A stretch of 64,000 bases of DNA from RGIG3701 sp031553595 (GCA_031553595.1 JAVBLI010000005.1:124001-188000); one strand, 5' to 3'. Counted from the first letter of the stretch, positions 52,480-61,573 are shown. A program made the numbers and translations. The notes: generated by a model from the sequence alone, not told the origin.

Positions 52480-53682
52480 TTAATCATGCCGGAGAATAAT
52501 TTCCTTAAATTGCCGGGCCTTTTCCCCCCAGGATTCCTGCTCCAATCGCAATCGTGCGGTTTTCTGTGCGGCCGGAATACCTTCGGTGGCACGCAATTGA
52601 GCGACTTTTGAAAACTGCTCGGGTGTTTCCACCAGATCCATCGCGTCGGCCCACGCCTCACACGCCGGCAGTCGGCGAACGACGGCCGGTTTCCCCGTGG
52701 CCAGGTACTCCGTCATCTTCAGCGGCTGCATCTGCTGCGTCACCGGGATGTCAAGGTATGGCATTATCAGTACGTCGGAACAAGCCGCGAGGATAGGAAG
52801 CTGCGAATATGTGAGTGCGCCGGGGGTTAAAATTTGGGGATGGGCAAGTTGGGAAAGTCTGGAGGCCGCTGCACACGGGCCCGCCATGATAATCGTGCCC
52901 TGGGGAATGTCGTCCGCAAGTTGCTTTACGAAATTTATATCCATCCGTTCGTCAATCAGCCCCCAGAACGTGTAAATTGGGCGTTCCGCATCTTTCAACA
53001 ACGGCAAAAAAGCCCCCATTTCCACTATTTTTGTGGAGGAAGGCCGCCAGTGGGCGAGATCCACGCCGTGAGTCAGCAGGGAAGATGCACGCCCTAACGC
53101 CGAAATTCGCTGCTGAAGCGAGACACCGGCGGAGATGATTACATCCGCTTTTCGGACTAAATCTTTCTCCATTTTCTCCATGGTGAGGCTGTCGGAGCCT
53201 GGCCACTGACTCCAATCGTCGACACAATAATATATCCAGCGGGAAATGGGGGAATCGGGGAAGCCGTCCCCCACGACATCCGCGACGATGGGCAGGGTGG
53301 TCACCGCGATGACGGGGCCCGTGACATCCTTCACCACGGCGCGGATCGCTTTTTTTAGTAAATAACGGTTTATTTTTCGGTCAAGCGATTTTCGAAACCA
53401 GGGAAACATGACTGGATTACGGATTTCAGGGGTTTTGCATGGGCCGTCCGGGTCAGCTAAACGCGGCGACTGGGGACGAGCAGGCGGTTTCAGCCCCCCC
53501 CACTGAAGGATTTTGCCCAGGCCGCGCCGTAGGGTGAGGAAGTCCAGGCGGGGTGGCCGGGTTCCAATGGTGTTTATCCAAAAAATCCGGTCGATCTCTT
53601 CAAAATCAAAAAAATGACTGAAAATATGCTGACAACTCGACGGGTGTCGGCCCCAATCATCAGAGAAAACAAGGATATTCAT
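52480..53682 (-). CDS. Glycosyltransferase, TuaH-like / GT4-type
   Basis: 400 residues from MNILVFSDDWGRHPSS (GGTGGGAA upstream). Features: HIFSHFF near the N-terminus, WIYYCVDDWSQWPGSD in the middle, KADVIISAGVSLQQRI, LLTHGVDLAHW and TPGALTYSQLPILAACSDVLIMPY, as in the TuaH-like group that handles cell-wall sugars. The chain is of GT-B type. First gene of a two-gene glycosyltransferase unit. Sugar and acceptor unknown. Confidence 0.85.
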   Translation of the reverse strand: MNILVFSDDWGRHPSSCQHIFSHFFDFEEIDRIFWINTIGTRPPRLDFLTLRRGLGKILQWGGLKPPARPQSPRLADPDGPCKTPEIRNPVMFPWFRKSLDRKINRYLLKKAIRAVVKDVTGPVIAVTTLPIVADVVGDGFPDSPISRWIYYCVDDWSQWPGSDSLTMEKMEKDLVRKADVIISAGVSLQQRISALGRASSLLTHGVDLAHWRPSSTKIVEMGAFLPLLKDAERPIYTFWGLIDERMDINFVKQLADDIPQGTIIMAGPCAAASRLSQLAHPQILTPGALTYSQLPILAACSDVLIMPYLDIPVTQQMQPLKMTEYLATGKPAVVRRLPACEAWADAMDLVETPEQFSKVAQLRATEGIPAAQKTARLRLEQESWGEKARQFKEIILRHD

Positions 53683-54036
53683 CGTTCCCACCACAACCTG
53701 TGTTTATTTTTCCATATTATGTATTATACATCATTTACGTGAATAGTAAATATTTACAATTTCTACTATTTCCTGAAAATTACACATAATGCGTGTTTCC
53801 CTCACAGAGTGCAGAATCACTTTTTTCTCGAAAATGATAAATTATGAATAATTCTTCTCTTGTCCAGTTCGCCCAAATACCGATGACTATAACGCGGATT
53901 TCGTTGCACAAGAGGTGCAATCGAGATAACCCATCTGATTCTCATGCCAGGCAGGCACGTTATAACAGGCATATTTCCTACAAACAGGCTTTTTTCAATT
54001 ATTTTTGTTACTTTAACACAATAATTGGAAAAATTA
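53683..54036. other. AT-rich intergenic region before the YTV-protein promoter
   Basis: About 350 bp, very AT-rich, between divergent genes. A plus-strand frame at 53844-54086 has no ribosome site and overlaps the promoter, so I reject it. Promoter of the glycosyltransferase pair must also be here. Confidence 0.45.
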
Positions 54037-54065
54037 TTGAAAATGCCGAGAATAAATGTTATAAT
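54037..54065 (+). promoter_or_regulatory. Strong sigma70-type promoter of the YTV-protein gene
   Basis: TTGAAA (54037-54042), exactly 17 bp, perfect TATAAT (54060-54065). It predicts a start near 54072 and an AT-rich leader of about 150 nt before the ATG at 54221. High expression is plausible. Confidence 0.8.
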
Positions 54066-54220
54066 GTTATTATTGAGATTGTGTAATATACAGGAACTTT
54101 AACTTCTTGCATTATTCAATCAACGAATTAAAAGGATTTTACCGAAAATAGATTTTAAAAGGCTGAATTGTTTTACCAATTAAATTCGGCAAGCATTGTA
54201 GTCCATTGGAGGATACGATA

Positions 54221-56395
54221 ATGAGACGTTTATATGGATTAGCAATATCGATGGTCTTTCTGATGCTGATTTCGGTCAGCACGGCAGAAGCGCGGTATTG
54301 TGGAGTGGCCCGCTATTGCAGCACTTCGCCCGTATGCTGCGATTACGCCTGCTGTAAGGTGCAGTGCCACACGGTCATGAAGACCTGCAAAAAAGTCGTA
54401 TGGGAAAAACAGGAATATACCTGTTATCGCACTTGCACGGAGCGTGTCTGCGTTCCGGAGACGGTGACGTGCACGCGGATGGTTCCCGAGACGGTTTGCC
54501 GTCAGGTGAATTATACGGTGTGCCGCCCGGTGTGGGAGAACCAGGTAAAAACGATCAATTACACGGTTTGCCGTCCGGTGTGGGAAACGCGCACGAAGCA
54601 GATTGCGTGCACGGTGAATCGCCCGGTGTGGGAAACGCGTCAGCGTACGTACCAGGTAACGACGTGTCGTCCGGTGTGGGAAACCCGCCAGCGGACGTAC
54701 ACGGTGAACTGCCCGGTGTGGGAAAACTGCCAGCGTGTGGTGAATTATACGGTGAACTGCCCGGTGTGGGAAACCCGCCAGCGTCAGGTTCAGGTGACGA
54801 CGTGCCGTCCGGTGTGGGAAACCCGCCAGCGGACGTACACCGTGAATCGCCCGGTGTGGGAAACCCGCCAGCGGACGTATGTGGTGAATGTCCCCACGTA
54901 TGAGATGCGTCAGCGCCAGTACGTGGTGAACCGCCCGGTGTGGGAAACCCTGTGCCGTCAGGTGCAGTACACGGTGAACCGTCCGGTGTGGGAGACCCGC
55001 CAGCGTCAGGTTCAGTACACGGTGTGCCAGCCGGTGGTGGAGCAGCGTCAGCGCACGTATACTGTGTGCCGCCCGCAGGTGGAATGCATCCAGAAACAGG
55101 TTCCGTGCACGACGTACCGCCGCGTGGCCGAGCAGCATCAGCGTACCGTGCGTTACACGGTGTGCCAGCCGGTGTGGGAAACGCGTCAGCGTCAGGTGAA
55201 TTACACGGTGTGCCGTCCGGTGACGGAAACGGTCATGCGTACGGTGCGTGAAGTGGTGTGCCAGCCGGTCACCGAAACGCGTACCGTCCGGGTTCCCGGC
55301 GGGTGCTGGCAGACGCAGCAGTGCGTGGATCCTTGTGATCCATGCCGCTCGGTTTGCCGCCGCGTGTGGGTTCCGACGTGCGAAGAACGCCAGATCACCT
55401 GCACCCGCATCCAGCGGTGCGTGGTCGAGAAGCAGGTTCCGTGCACCGTGACCCGCATGGTCCCCGAGACCTGCACGAAGGTGTGCGAATATAAGGTCTG
55501 CCGCATGGAGCGTCAGGTCTGTGAAAAAATCGTGCCGTACACGGTGTGCCGGATGGTTCCGGAAACCACCATGCGGACGGTGACGCAGCGTGTCTGCAAG
55601 ATGGTGCCCGAGACCCGCGTCTGCACGTATAACGTGACCCGCATGGTTCCGAAAACCTGTGTGAAGACGGTGTGCTACAAGGTGTGCCGCATGGTGCCCC
55701 AGACGTGCGTGAAGAACTGCTATTATAAAGTCTGCAAGATGGTTCCCGAGACGCGTGTGTGCACGTACAAAGTGTGCAAAATGGTGCCTCAGACCCGCGT
55801 GTGCACGTACAAAGTGTGCAAAATGGTGCCCGAGACCCGCATGTGCACCTACAAGGTGTGCCGCATGGTCCGCGAGACCTGTATGAAGACGTGCGAGTAT
55901 AAGGTGTGCCGCATGGTGCCGCAGACCCGCAGTTGCGTGCAGAATTACCGCGTGTGCAAGATGGTGCCGCAGACCCGTGTCTGCACGTACAAAGTGTGCA
56001 AGATGGTGCCCGAAACGAAGACATGTGTGCAGAATTACCGCGTGTGTCGGATGGTGCAGGAAACGCAGATGCGTACGGTGAATTACCGCGTGTGTCGGAT
56101 GGTGCAGGAGCAGTGCCAGAAGCAGGTGTGCCAGCGTGTATGCAAGATGGTGCAGGAACAGTGCACGAAGACAGTGGCTTGCACGGTCATGAAGCCGCAG
56201 CAGTTCACGAAGACCGTGAATCGCGTGCAGCTCGTGCAGAAGCAGGTTCCGTACACCGTGTCCCGGTGTGTGCCGCGGGTGACCACGGTGCAGGTTCCGG
56301 TGCAGGTGATGTCCTACGGCCCGGCTACGGATGCCGCCCCGGCCATGGTCGAGCCCACCCCGGCTGCCCTTCCGGAAGCTTCCACGACGATGTAA
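54221..56395 (+). CDS. Cysteine-rich YTV-repeat cell-surface protein
   Basis: 724 residues from the ATG after TTGGAGGATACG. Signal peptide 1-25 (GLAISMVFLMLISVSTAEA). After a Cys-dense start (CCDYACCKVQC) the first half consists of repeats of about 17 residues of the type NRPVWETRQRTYTV; the second half uses CKMVPETRVCTYKV. YTV repeats are a planctomycete hallmark, and such proteins have been proposed as parts of the proteinaceous, disulfide-linked cell wall of Pirellula/Rhodopirellula relatives. The gene has a strong promoter, a good ribosome site and a terminator. The last 40 residues are Pro/Ala-rich and lack Cys. DNA repeats are obvious throughout the gene. Confidence 0.92.
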   Translation: MRRLYGLAISMVFLMLISVSTAEARYCGVARYCSTSPVCCDYACCKVQCHTVMKTCKKVVWEKQEYTCYRTCTERVCVPETVTCTRMVPETVCRQVNYTVCRPVWENQVKTINYTVCRPVWETRTKQIACTVNRPVWETRQRTYQVTTCRPVWETRQRTYTVNCPVWENCQRVVNYTVNCPVWETRQRQVQVTTCRPVWETRQRTYTVNRPVWETRQRTYVVNVPTYEMRQRQYVVNRPVWETLCRQVQYTVNRPVWETRQRQVQYTVCQPVVEQRQRTYTVCRPQVECIQKQVPCTTYRRVAEQHQRTVRYTVCQPVWETRQRQVNYTVCRPVTETVMRTVREVVCQPVTETRTVRVPGGCWQTQQCVDPCDPCRSVCRRVWVPTCEERQITCTRIQRCVVEKQVPCTVTRMVPETCTKVCEYKVCRMERQVCEKIVPYTVCRMVPETTMRTVTQRVCKMVPETRVCTYNVTRMVPKTCVKTVCYKVCRMVPQTCVKNCYYKVCKMVPETRVCTYKVCKMVPQTRVCTYKVCKMVPETRMCTYKVCRMVRETCMKTCEYKVCRMVPQTRSCVQNYRVCKMVPQTRVCTYKVCKMVPETKTCVQNYRVCRMVQETQMRTVNYRVCRMVQEQCQKQVCQRVCKMVQEQCTKTVACTVMKPQQFTKTVNRVQLVQKQVPYTVSRCVPRVTTVQVPVQVMSYGPATDAAPAMVEPTPAALPEASTTM

Positions 56396-56420
56396 TTCGG
56401 AATTAGTATCCATGATTTTA

Positions 56421-56452
56421 AGAGAGCGGTGCGAAAGTGCCGCTCTTTTTCT
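56421..56452 (+). terminator. Rho-independent terminator after the YTV-protein gene
   Basis: Stem AGAGCGG/CCGCTCT (56423-56429 with 56440-56446), a 10-nt loop and a T-rich tail. It starts 26 bp after the stop codon. Confidence 0.85.
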
Positions 56453-56583
56453 TTTCACTCCGCGTTTTTTCGCCGCCTTCCATCCACGCGGATTTTCTGG
56501 TAAAATAAATAATGATTTTTAAGATGCGGAAGGCCGTAAAAACCGGCTCGCAAAAGCATACCCGAAAATAAACGGAGAAACCC

Positions 56584-57678
56584 ATGCCATACGGATTCGG
56601 CATTATCGGCTGCGGAATGATTTCCAATTTTCACGCGAAGGCGATCGCGGACTGCGAGAACGCGAAGCTCGTCGGCTGTTATGACATGCACCCCGCCAGT
56701 GCGCAGCGGCTGGCCAGTGCCACGGGCTGCACGGCGTACACCGATTTAAACGAAATGCTCGCGAATCCCGAAGTTCACATCGTCACCATCGGCACGCCCA
56801 GTGGCGCACATCTTGACCCGGCCGTGGCCGCCGCGAGCGCTGGAAAGCACGTGATCGTGGAGAAGCCGCTGGAAATTACGCTGGACCGCTGCGACGCGAT
56901 CATCCGGGCCTGCCAGGAAAACGGCGTGAAGCTGGCCGTCATTTTCCCCAGCCGTTTCCATGATTCCAGCCTGAAATTAAAAGAAGCCGTGGACGGCGGG
57001 CGTTTCGGCCGGCTGACCGTCGGCGACAGTTACGTGAAGTGGTTTCGCACGCAGGAATATTATGACAGCGGAGCGTGGCGTGGGACGTGGGCACTGGACG
57101 GCGGCGGCGCGCTGATGAACCAGGCCATCCACAGCGTAGACCTCCTGACGTGGCTCATGGGCCCCGTGGTGGAAATTCGCGCGATGGTCGACTGCCTGGA
57201 TCACGTGCGGATTGAAGTGGAGGACACCGCCGTGGCCGCCCTGCGTTTCGCAAACGGCGCCCTGGGTGTGATTGAAGCCAGCACCGCGATTTATCCCGGT
57301 TTCCTCAAAAAAATCGAAATCCACGGTTCGCGCGGCTCCGCGACCATCGAAGAAGAGGACATCATCCGCTGGGAGTTTGCGGAAAAAGCGGCGGGGGATG
57401 CTGCGGTTTTGGACGCCATGCAAAACAAAAAAAGCGGTGGCGGCGGTGCGGCTGACCCCGCGGCGATCGGCCATCACGGCCATGCGAAAATCTTCGCCAA
57501 CACGATTCACGCCATCCAGACCGGCACGCAGCCGAAAGTCAGCGGCGAGGAAGGCCGGCGCTCCGTGGAAATCATTCTCGCGATTTATCAGTCCGCGGCG
57601 TCCGGGCAGGCCGTGCACCTCCCGCTGGCCGTGGATCCCATGCTCGAATACCGCGAAACGGGCGTGAAAAAGGCATAA
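56584..57678 (+). CDS. Gfo/Idh/MocA-family oxidoreductase
   Basis: 364 residues; the start follows GGAGAAACC. The Rossmann domain opens GFGIIGCGMISNFHAKAI (GxGxxx nucleotide loop) and continues with VHIVTIGTPSGAHLDPAVAAASAGKHVIVEKPLE; EKP holds the conserved catalytic-site Lys. The C-terminal domain has AWRGTWALDGGGALMNQAIHSVDLLTWLMGP, typical of sugar dehydrogenases in the family. It oxidises or reduces a sugar or cyclitol with NAD(P). No signal peptide. Substrate unknown; nearby glycosidases make a carbohydrate likely. Confidence 0.92.
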   Translation: MPYGFGIIGCGMISNFHAKAIADCENAKLVGCYDMHPASAQRLASATGCTAYTDLNEMLANPEVHIVTIGTPSGAHLDPAVAAASAGKHVIVEKPLEITLDRCDAIIRACQENGVKLAVIFPSRFHDSSLKLKEAVDGGRFGRLTVGDSYVKWFRTQEYYDSGAWRGTWALDGGGALMNQAIHSVDLLTWLMGPVVEIRAMVDCLDHVRIEVEDTAVAALRFANGALGVIEASTAIYPGFLKKIEIHGSRGSATIEEEDIIRWEFAEKAAGDAAVLDAMQNKKSGGGGAADPAAIGHHGHAKIFANTIHAIQTGTQPKVSGEEGRRSVEIILAIYQSAASGQAVHLPLAVDPMLEYRETGVKKA

Positions 57679-57696
57679 ACGGGTTTTCCCCGCCTC

Positions 57697-57749
57697 TTGC
57701 GTTTTGACGTGAATCGGATAAAATAGAGCTTTCATTTTACCCGATTCAC
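57697..57749 (+). promoter_or_regulatory. Promoter and inverted repeat before argS
   Basis: TTGCGT (57697-57702), 16-bp spacer, TAAAAT (57719-57724). The -10 box lies inside an inverted repeat, GTGAATCGG (57709-57717) with CCGATTCAC (57741-57749), with inner AAAAT/ATTTT pairing. It could be a protein-binding site or an RNA hairpin at the 5' end of the leader. Confidence 0.45.
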
Positions 57750-57772
57750 ACCCATTTTTGCGGGGCCAAACC

Positions 57773-59494
57773 ATGATCCGTTCCCAGCTCGAAACGCTTC
57801 TTCATCCCATTCTCTTCAAATATACGGACGCGCCCGAGCAGTTTCTCGGCATGCTGACCCGTTGCAACGATCCGAAATTCGGCGATTATCAGGCGAATTT
57901 CGCCATGTCGCTGGCCAAGTCGCTGGGCAAAAATCCGCGGGAGGTGGCCGGCGCCATGCGGGAAGACATTCTCGCGGCGAACACGGACGGCATGCTCGCG
58001 GGAGTGGAGGTGGCCGGGCCAGGGTTCTTGAATTTCACGCTGAATGACGCGTGGATGGTGAATCTGCTTTCGGCGGCGCTCAAAAATGACCGCCTCGCCG
58101 TGCCGGTGGCGGACGTGCCGCGGACGATCATCCTGGATTATTCGTCGCCGAACGTCGCGAAGCCCATGCACGTGGGCCACATCCGCTCGACGGTCATCGG
58201 AAACGCCCTGTACCGCATCCTGAAATTCCTCGGCCATCGCGTCATCGGTGACAATCATCTCGGCGACTGGGGCACGCAATTCGGCATGATCATTTACGGC
58301 TGGAAACATTTCCGCGACGACGACGCTTTCGCCGCCGCGCCCGTGCCGGAGCTTTCGCGCCTGTACCGCCTGGTGCGGGAAAAAATGGACGCGGATGAGC
58401 AAATCGCGGACGCGTGCCGCAAAGAAACGGAGCGTCTGCATTCCGGGGACGCCGAGAATCTCTCGCTGTGGAAGCAGTTCATGCCCTTCTGTCTCGAGGA
58501 AATCGACCGCGTGTACGATCGTCTGGACGTGCATTTCGACGAAACGCTGGGCGAAAGTTTTTATAACGACCGTCTGCCCGGCGTGGTACAAATGCTGAAG
58601 GATAAAGGTCTTGCGCGCGAGAGTAACGGTGCGGTGTGCGTGTTTTTCGAAGGCCGCGAGAACCCGATGATCGTGCAGAAGAAGGACGGCGCGTACCTTT
58701 ACGCCACGACGGACATCGCGACGATCGAGTATCGCATGGAGCGTTTTTCGCCCGACGCGATCCTTTACGTGGTGGATCACCGTCAGAGCGAGCATTTCGA
58801 GATGCTGTTCCAGTGCGTGCGGATGATGGGGTATGAGAACCTCGAGTTGCGGCATGTGAGTTTCGGCACCGTGCTGGGCGAGGATCGTCGGCCGTTCAAA
58901 ACCCGCAGCGGGGACACCGTGGGGCTGGAGGGGCTTTTGGATGAGGCCGTCGCGCGGGCGAAAGCGGTACTGGCCGAGAATAGCAGCGACATTCCGCCCG
59001 AAACGCTCGAGGAGACGGCCCAGAATATCGGCATCGCCGCGCTGAAATACGCCGACATTTCCCAGAACCGCGACAGCGATTACATTTTCAGTTACGACAA
59101 AATGCTGGCCATGAACGGAAACACGGCCACGTACATGCAGTACGCGTATGCCCGCGTGCGGAGCATTTTCACGAAAGGCGGCATCACGCCGGAAGCCGTG
59201 ATTTCACGGGCGGAACTCCAGTTGACGCACCCCGCCGAGCGTGCCCTGGCGGTGGAGCTGCTGCGATTCACGGAGGCGCTGGAGGCAAGCGTGAAAGATT
59301 ATCGCCCTAACTTCTTGTCCGCGTATCTTTACGAACTGGCGAACCGGTACAGCACCTTTTTTGAGAGCTGCCCCGTGCTGCGGGCGGAGACGGAAGCGCT
59401 GCGCGACAGTCGGCTTCTGCTGTGCGACCTGACGGCCCGCACGATTTCGCAGGGCCTGGAGCTGCTGGGCATCCGCACCGTTCAGCGGATGTGA
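57773..59494 (+). CDS. argS: Arginyl-tRNA synthetase
   Basis: 573 residues from MIRSQLETLL. N-terminal Add1-like domain (FGDYQANFAMSLAKSLGKNPREVA), then the class I catalytic domain: YSSPNVAKPMHVGHIRSTVIG (HVGH as HIGH), GDNHLGDWGTQFGMIIYG, YATTDIATIEYRM, VVDHRQSEHFEMLF, FGTVLGEDRRPFKTRSGDTV in place of KMSKS, as in many ArgRS. The anticodon-binding end is YARVRSIF, ELLRFTEAL and LYELANRYSTFFESCPVL. A palindrome (copy D) follows the stop codon. Confidence 0.97.
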   Translation: MIRSQLETLLHPILFKYTDAPEQFLGMLTRCNDPKFGDYQANFAMSLAKSLGKNPREVAGAMREDILAANTDGMLAGVEVAGPGFLNFTLNDAWMVNLLSAALKNDRLAVPVADVPRTIILDYSSPNVAKPMHVGHIRSTVIGNALYRILKFLGHRVIGDNHLGDWGTQFGMIIYGWKHFRDDDAFAAAPVPELSRLYRLVREKMDADEQIADACRKETERLHSGDAENLSLWKQFMPFCLEEIDRVYDRLDVHFDETLGESFYNDRLPGVVQMLKDKGLARESNGAVCVFFEGRENPMIVQKKDGAYLYATTDIATIEYRMERFSPDAILYVVDHRQSEHFEMLFQCVRMMGYENLELRHVSFGTVLGEDRRPFKTRSGDTVGLEGLLDEAVARAKAVLAENSSDIPPETLEETAQNIGIAALKYADISQNRDSDYIFSYDKMLAMNGNTATYMQYAYARVRSIFTKGGITPEAVISRAELQLTHPAERALAVELLRFTEALEASVKDYRPNFLSAYLYELANRYSTFFESCPVLRAETEALRDSRLLLCDLTARTISQGLELLGIRTVQRM

Positions 59495-59513
59495 GTGGGA
59501 AGCATTTCAGTCG

Positions 59514-59627
59514 CAAGAAATAACCGTCGGGAACAGAGCGTTAGCGCAGTGACCGGATAGCGGTGGTGAAATTTTTGCCACTTCTATCCGGTCACTGCGC
59601 TAACGCTTCGTTCCCGGCTGCTGTTTT
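59514..59627. repeat. Long palindromic repeat, copy D
   Basis: Perfect 24-bp inner stem (59537-59560 with 59584-59607) with a 23-nt loop; the outer arms (about 59516-59535 and 59609-59627) are imperfect and match the CAGCAGCCGGGAA / TTCCCGGCTGCTG arms of the other copies. It lies between the stop codons of convergent argS and the sulfatase-like gene. The cleanest hairpin of the four. Confidence 0.88.
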
Positions 59628-59647
59628 AAACGCCGCGCATCTTCGCG

Positions 59648-61573
59648 TCATTTCACCTTCCGCACATACACGAAATACGCGCCGAACGTTCCGCTGGAAC
59701 TCTTGAAGAGGGCGCGGATGGTGACGGGCCCGGCGGGAACTTCCGCAAGTATTTTCACCTCCGTAGCGTCACGGGGCACGGTGGCGGGAGTGGATTTTTT
59801 GTCGAGCTGCAAAAACGCCGTGACCGCGGGAATCGGGCGTGGCACATTTTCCGGCGCGATGCGCAGCGTGAACTCATACGTTCCGGCCTCCAGAAATTCC
59901 GTCTCCCACACACCGCTTTCCGCCGGCAGCGCGGCGAGCTGACCCGGGTACACCAGCGGCGCGTTCATCCGCCAATCATAACAGGTTAACACCGTTACCG
60001 GCGGCGGCGTTTTCACGTCCGGTTCACCTGTTTTGCGCTCAGCCCGAATCACCGTCAGCGCCCGCTGCATGATTTCCCGTTTCGTTTTCGCATCCGGCAC
60101 CGTTTCCGTTTTAAACGTCTCCGCCTGCACCGATTTTTTCATGCCGATTTTCTCGGAAAAGGTCAGCCCGCCGCCCACGTAAATCGGATTCACTGGCATC
60201 CCCTGTTCCACGACCACGTCCTGGAACCATTTCTTATAAAGCTTCTCCAGCGTTTTCATGTCCGAAGCAAACGGCCCGCTGACGTCCTTCAGTTGCCGCA
60301 AGTCGTCCTGCACATCATACAACTGCCGCCCGTCCAGGAAACGAAAACGCTCGTTCATGACCAGGGATCCCACCGGTGTCTGAAACGTCTCCACATTCCG
60401 CGGCTGCATGTACAGTGTCCGCGGGAACCACGCCTCACCGCCGGAAAGCAGCAGCGGACGGAAACTAATGCCGTCAAACCGCGCGGTGAGTTTCCGGTCC
60501 GTCTTCAGGCCGCAAATGTCCAGGATGGTCGGCGCGACGTCCATGTGCATGACCAGCCGCTGGATGTCTGAACCTTTATGGTGCTGGAACTCGCGCTGCC
60601 AGAAAATGAAGAACGGCACCCGATGGCCCCCCTCCCGCAAAGAACCTTTTCCGCCGGAAAAATTTTTATTGAACGTGGCGTGCGGCGAGCCGTTTCCGGA
60701 CGTGAAAATGATGATCGTGTTCTTCAGGAGGCCGTTTTTCTGGAATTTTTTGATGAAATCGCCCAGTGCGTCATCGAAATCCCGGAGCAGGGCGTAATAC
60801 TTCGCGGTCTCTTCTTCCACGCCGGAGGCGATGATCTCGTCCAAGTATTTTTCCGTCGGGCGGCACGGCGGCGAGCAGACCGTCATGGGCATGAAAATGA
60901 AGAACGGCGAGTCGCTTTTCACCTGCGAAAACTTGCTGGCCGAGTCAAAAATCGTCCGGGTGATGTTCCCTCGCGTCTGCACGGGTTTTCCGTTATGCCG
61001 CATGACGGGGGATTCGTCCGCGTTCCCCCAGAAATCCGGAATCTGGCCTAAACCGTCCGCGGGGATGATCAGGGATTCGTCGAAACCGCGGTATTCCGGG
61101 GCGTAAAAGTCACCCATACCGAGATTCCATTTTCCGAAAACCGCCGTACGGTACCCGCCCTGTTTCAGCAGTTCGGCCAGCGTAAACTCTCCAAAACGCA
61201 GAACGTTCCGCCCCGCCGCGTCGCGCCACACGCCCATCCGCTCCGGGTAACGCCCGGTGAGCACGGCCGCGCATGTCTGCGCACTGATCGTGCTGGAGTG
61301 ATAATTTTCCATGCGGATGCTGTTACCGTGCAGCCACGAAATGTTCGGCGTCTGGACGAATTTATTTCCGTAGCACGCCAGGTCGCAAAAACCCAGGTCG
61401 CCGAGCATGATCAGCACCACGTTCGGCGTGTCCTCGGAGTCCCGGTTTATCAGGCGGATATTCTCATGGGAAGTGCGCGTGCCCTGCGAAAAACACACGC
61501 CCGGCATCAACAAAAAAAACACCGCCAGAATAATAAATACCTGGCGGATGATAACACGCGGGTGGGGTTTCAT
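59648..61573 (-). CDS. Sulfatase-fold protein with altered active-site signatures (probable pseudoenzyme)
   Basis: 641 residues; start after AAAGGAA; signal peptide 1-29 (IILAVFFLLMPGVCFS). The fold is clearly sulfatase: TPNVVLIMLGDLGFCDLACYGN, TISAQTCAAVLTGRYPERMG, YRTAVFGKWNLGMGDFYAPEYRGFDES, IIIFTSGNGSPHATFNKNFSGGKGSLREGG. However, the conserved DD is GD (58-59), the formylglycine motif CxPSR is SAQTC (97-101), GKWHLG is GKWNLG (Asn150), and SDNG is SGNG (Gly293). All first-shell metal or nucleophile positions I can locate are changed, while the flanks are intact. The C-terminal 130 residues look like an added beta domain. Probably binds sulfated sugar without hydrolysing it (inference). 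Confidence 0.85.
   Translation of the reverse strand: MKPHPRVIIRQVFIILAVFFLLMPGVCFSQGTRTSHENIRLINRDSEDTPNVVLIMLGDLGFCDLACYGNKFVQTPNISWLHGNSIRMENYHSSTISAQTCAAVLTGRYPERMGVWRDAAGRNVLRFGEFTLAELLKQGGYRTAVFGKWNLGMGDFYAPEYRGFDESLIIPADGLGQIPDFWGNADESPVMRHNGKPVQTRGNITRTIFDSASKFSQVKSDSPFFIFMPMTVCSPPCRPTEKYLDEIIASGVEEETAKYYALLRDFDDALGDFIKKFQKNGLLKNTIIIFTSGNGSPHATFNKNFSGGKGSLREGGHRVPFFIFWQREFQHHKGSDIQRLVMHMDVAPTILDICGLKTDRKLTARFDGISFRPLLLSGGEAWFPRTLYMQPRNVETFQTPVGSLVMNERFRFLDGRQLYDVQDDLRQLKDVSGPFASDMKTLEKLYKKWFQDVVVEQGMPVNPIYVGGGLTFSEKIGMKKSVQAETFKTETVPDAKTKREIMQRALTVIRAERKTGEPDVKTPPPVTVLTCYDWRMNAPLVYPGQLAALPAESGVWETEFLEAGTYEFTLRIAPENVPRPIPAVTAFLQLDKKSTPATVPRDATEVKILAEVPAGPVTIRALFKSSSGTFGAYFVYVRKVK

Noticed and set aside
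53844..54086. 80-codon plus-strand ORF before the YTV gene
   Set aside because: AT-rich, no ribosome site, and it contains the YTV promoter (54037-54065).
54400..56250. Direct repeats that could be taken for a CRISPR array
   Set aside because: The repeats are in frame, encode the YTV units and have no unique spacers of constant length; no cas genes are near.
54239..56458. 739-codon minus-strand ORF opposite the YTV gene
   Set aside because: His/Arg/Leu-rich low-complexity translation is the shadow of the repetitive plus-strand gene, which has signal peptide, promoter, ribosome site and terminator.
60838..60890. VCSPPCRPT in the sulfatase-like protein (residues 232-240) as a displaced CxPSR motif
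   Set aside because: It lies where ordinary sulfatases have the PHTP-type metal segment, not the nucleophile, and the spacing to the rest of the fold does not allow a swap; I treat the resemblance as chance.
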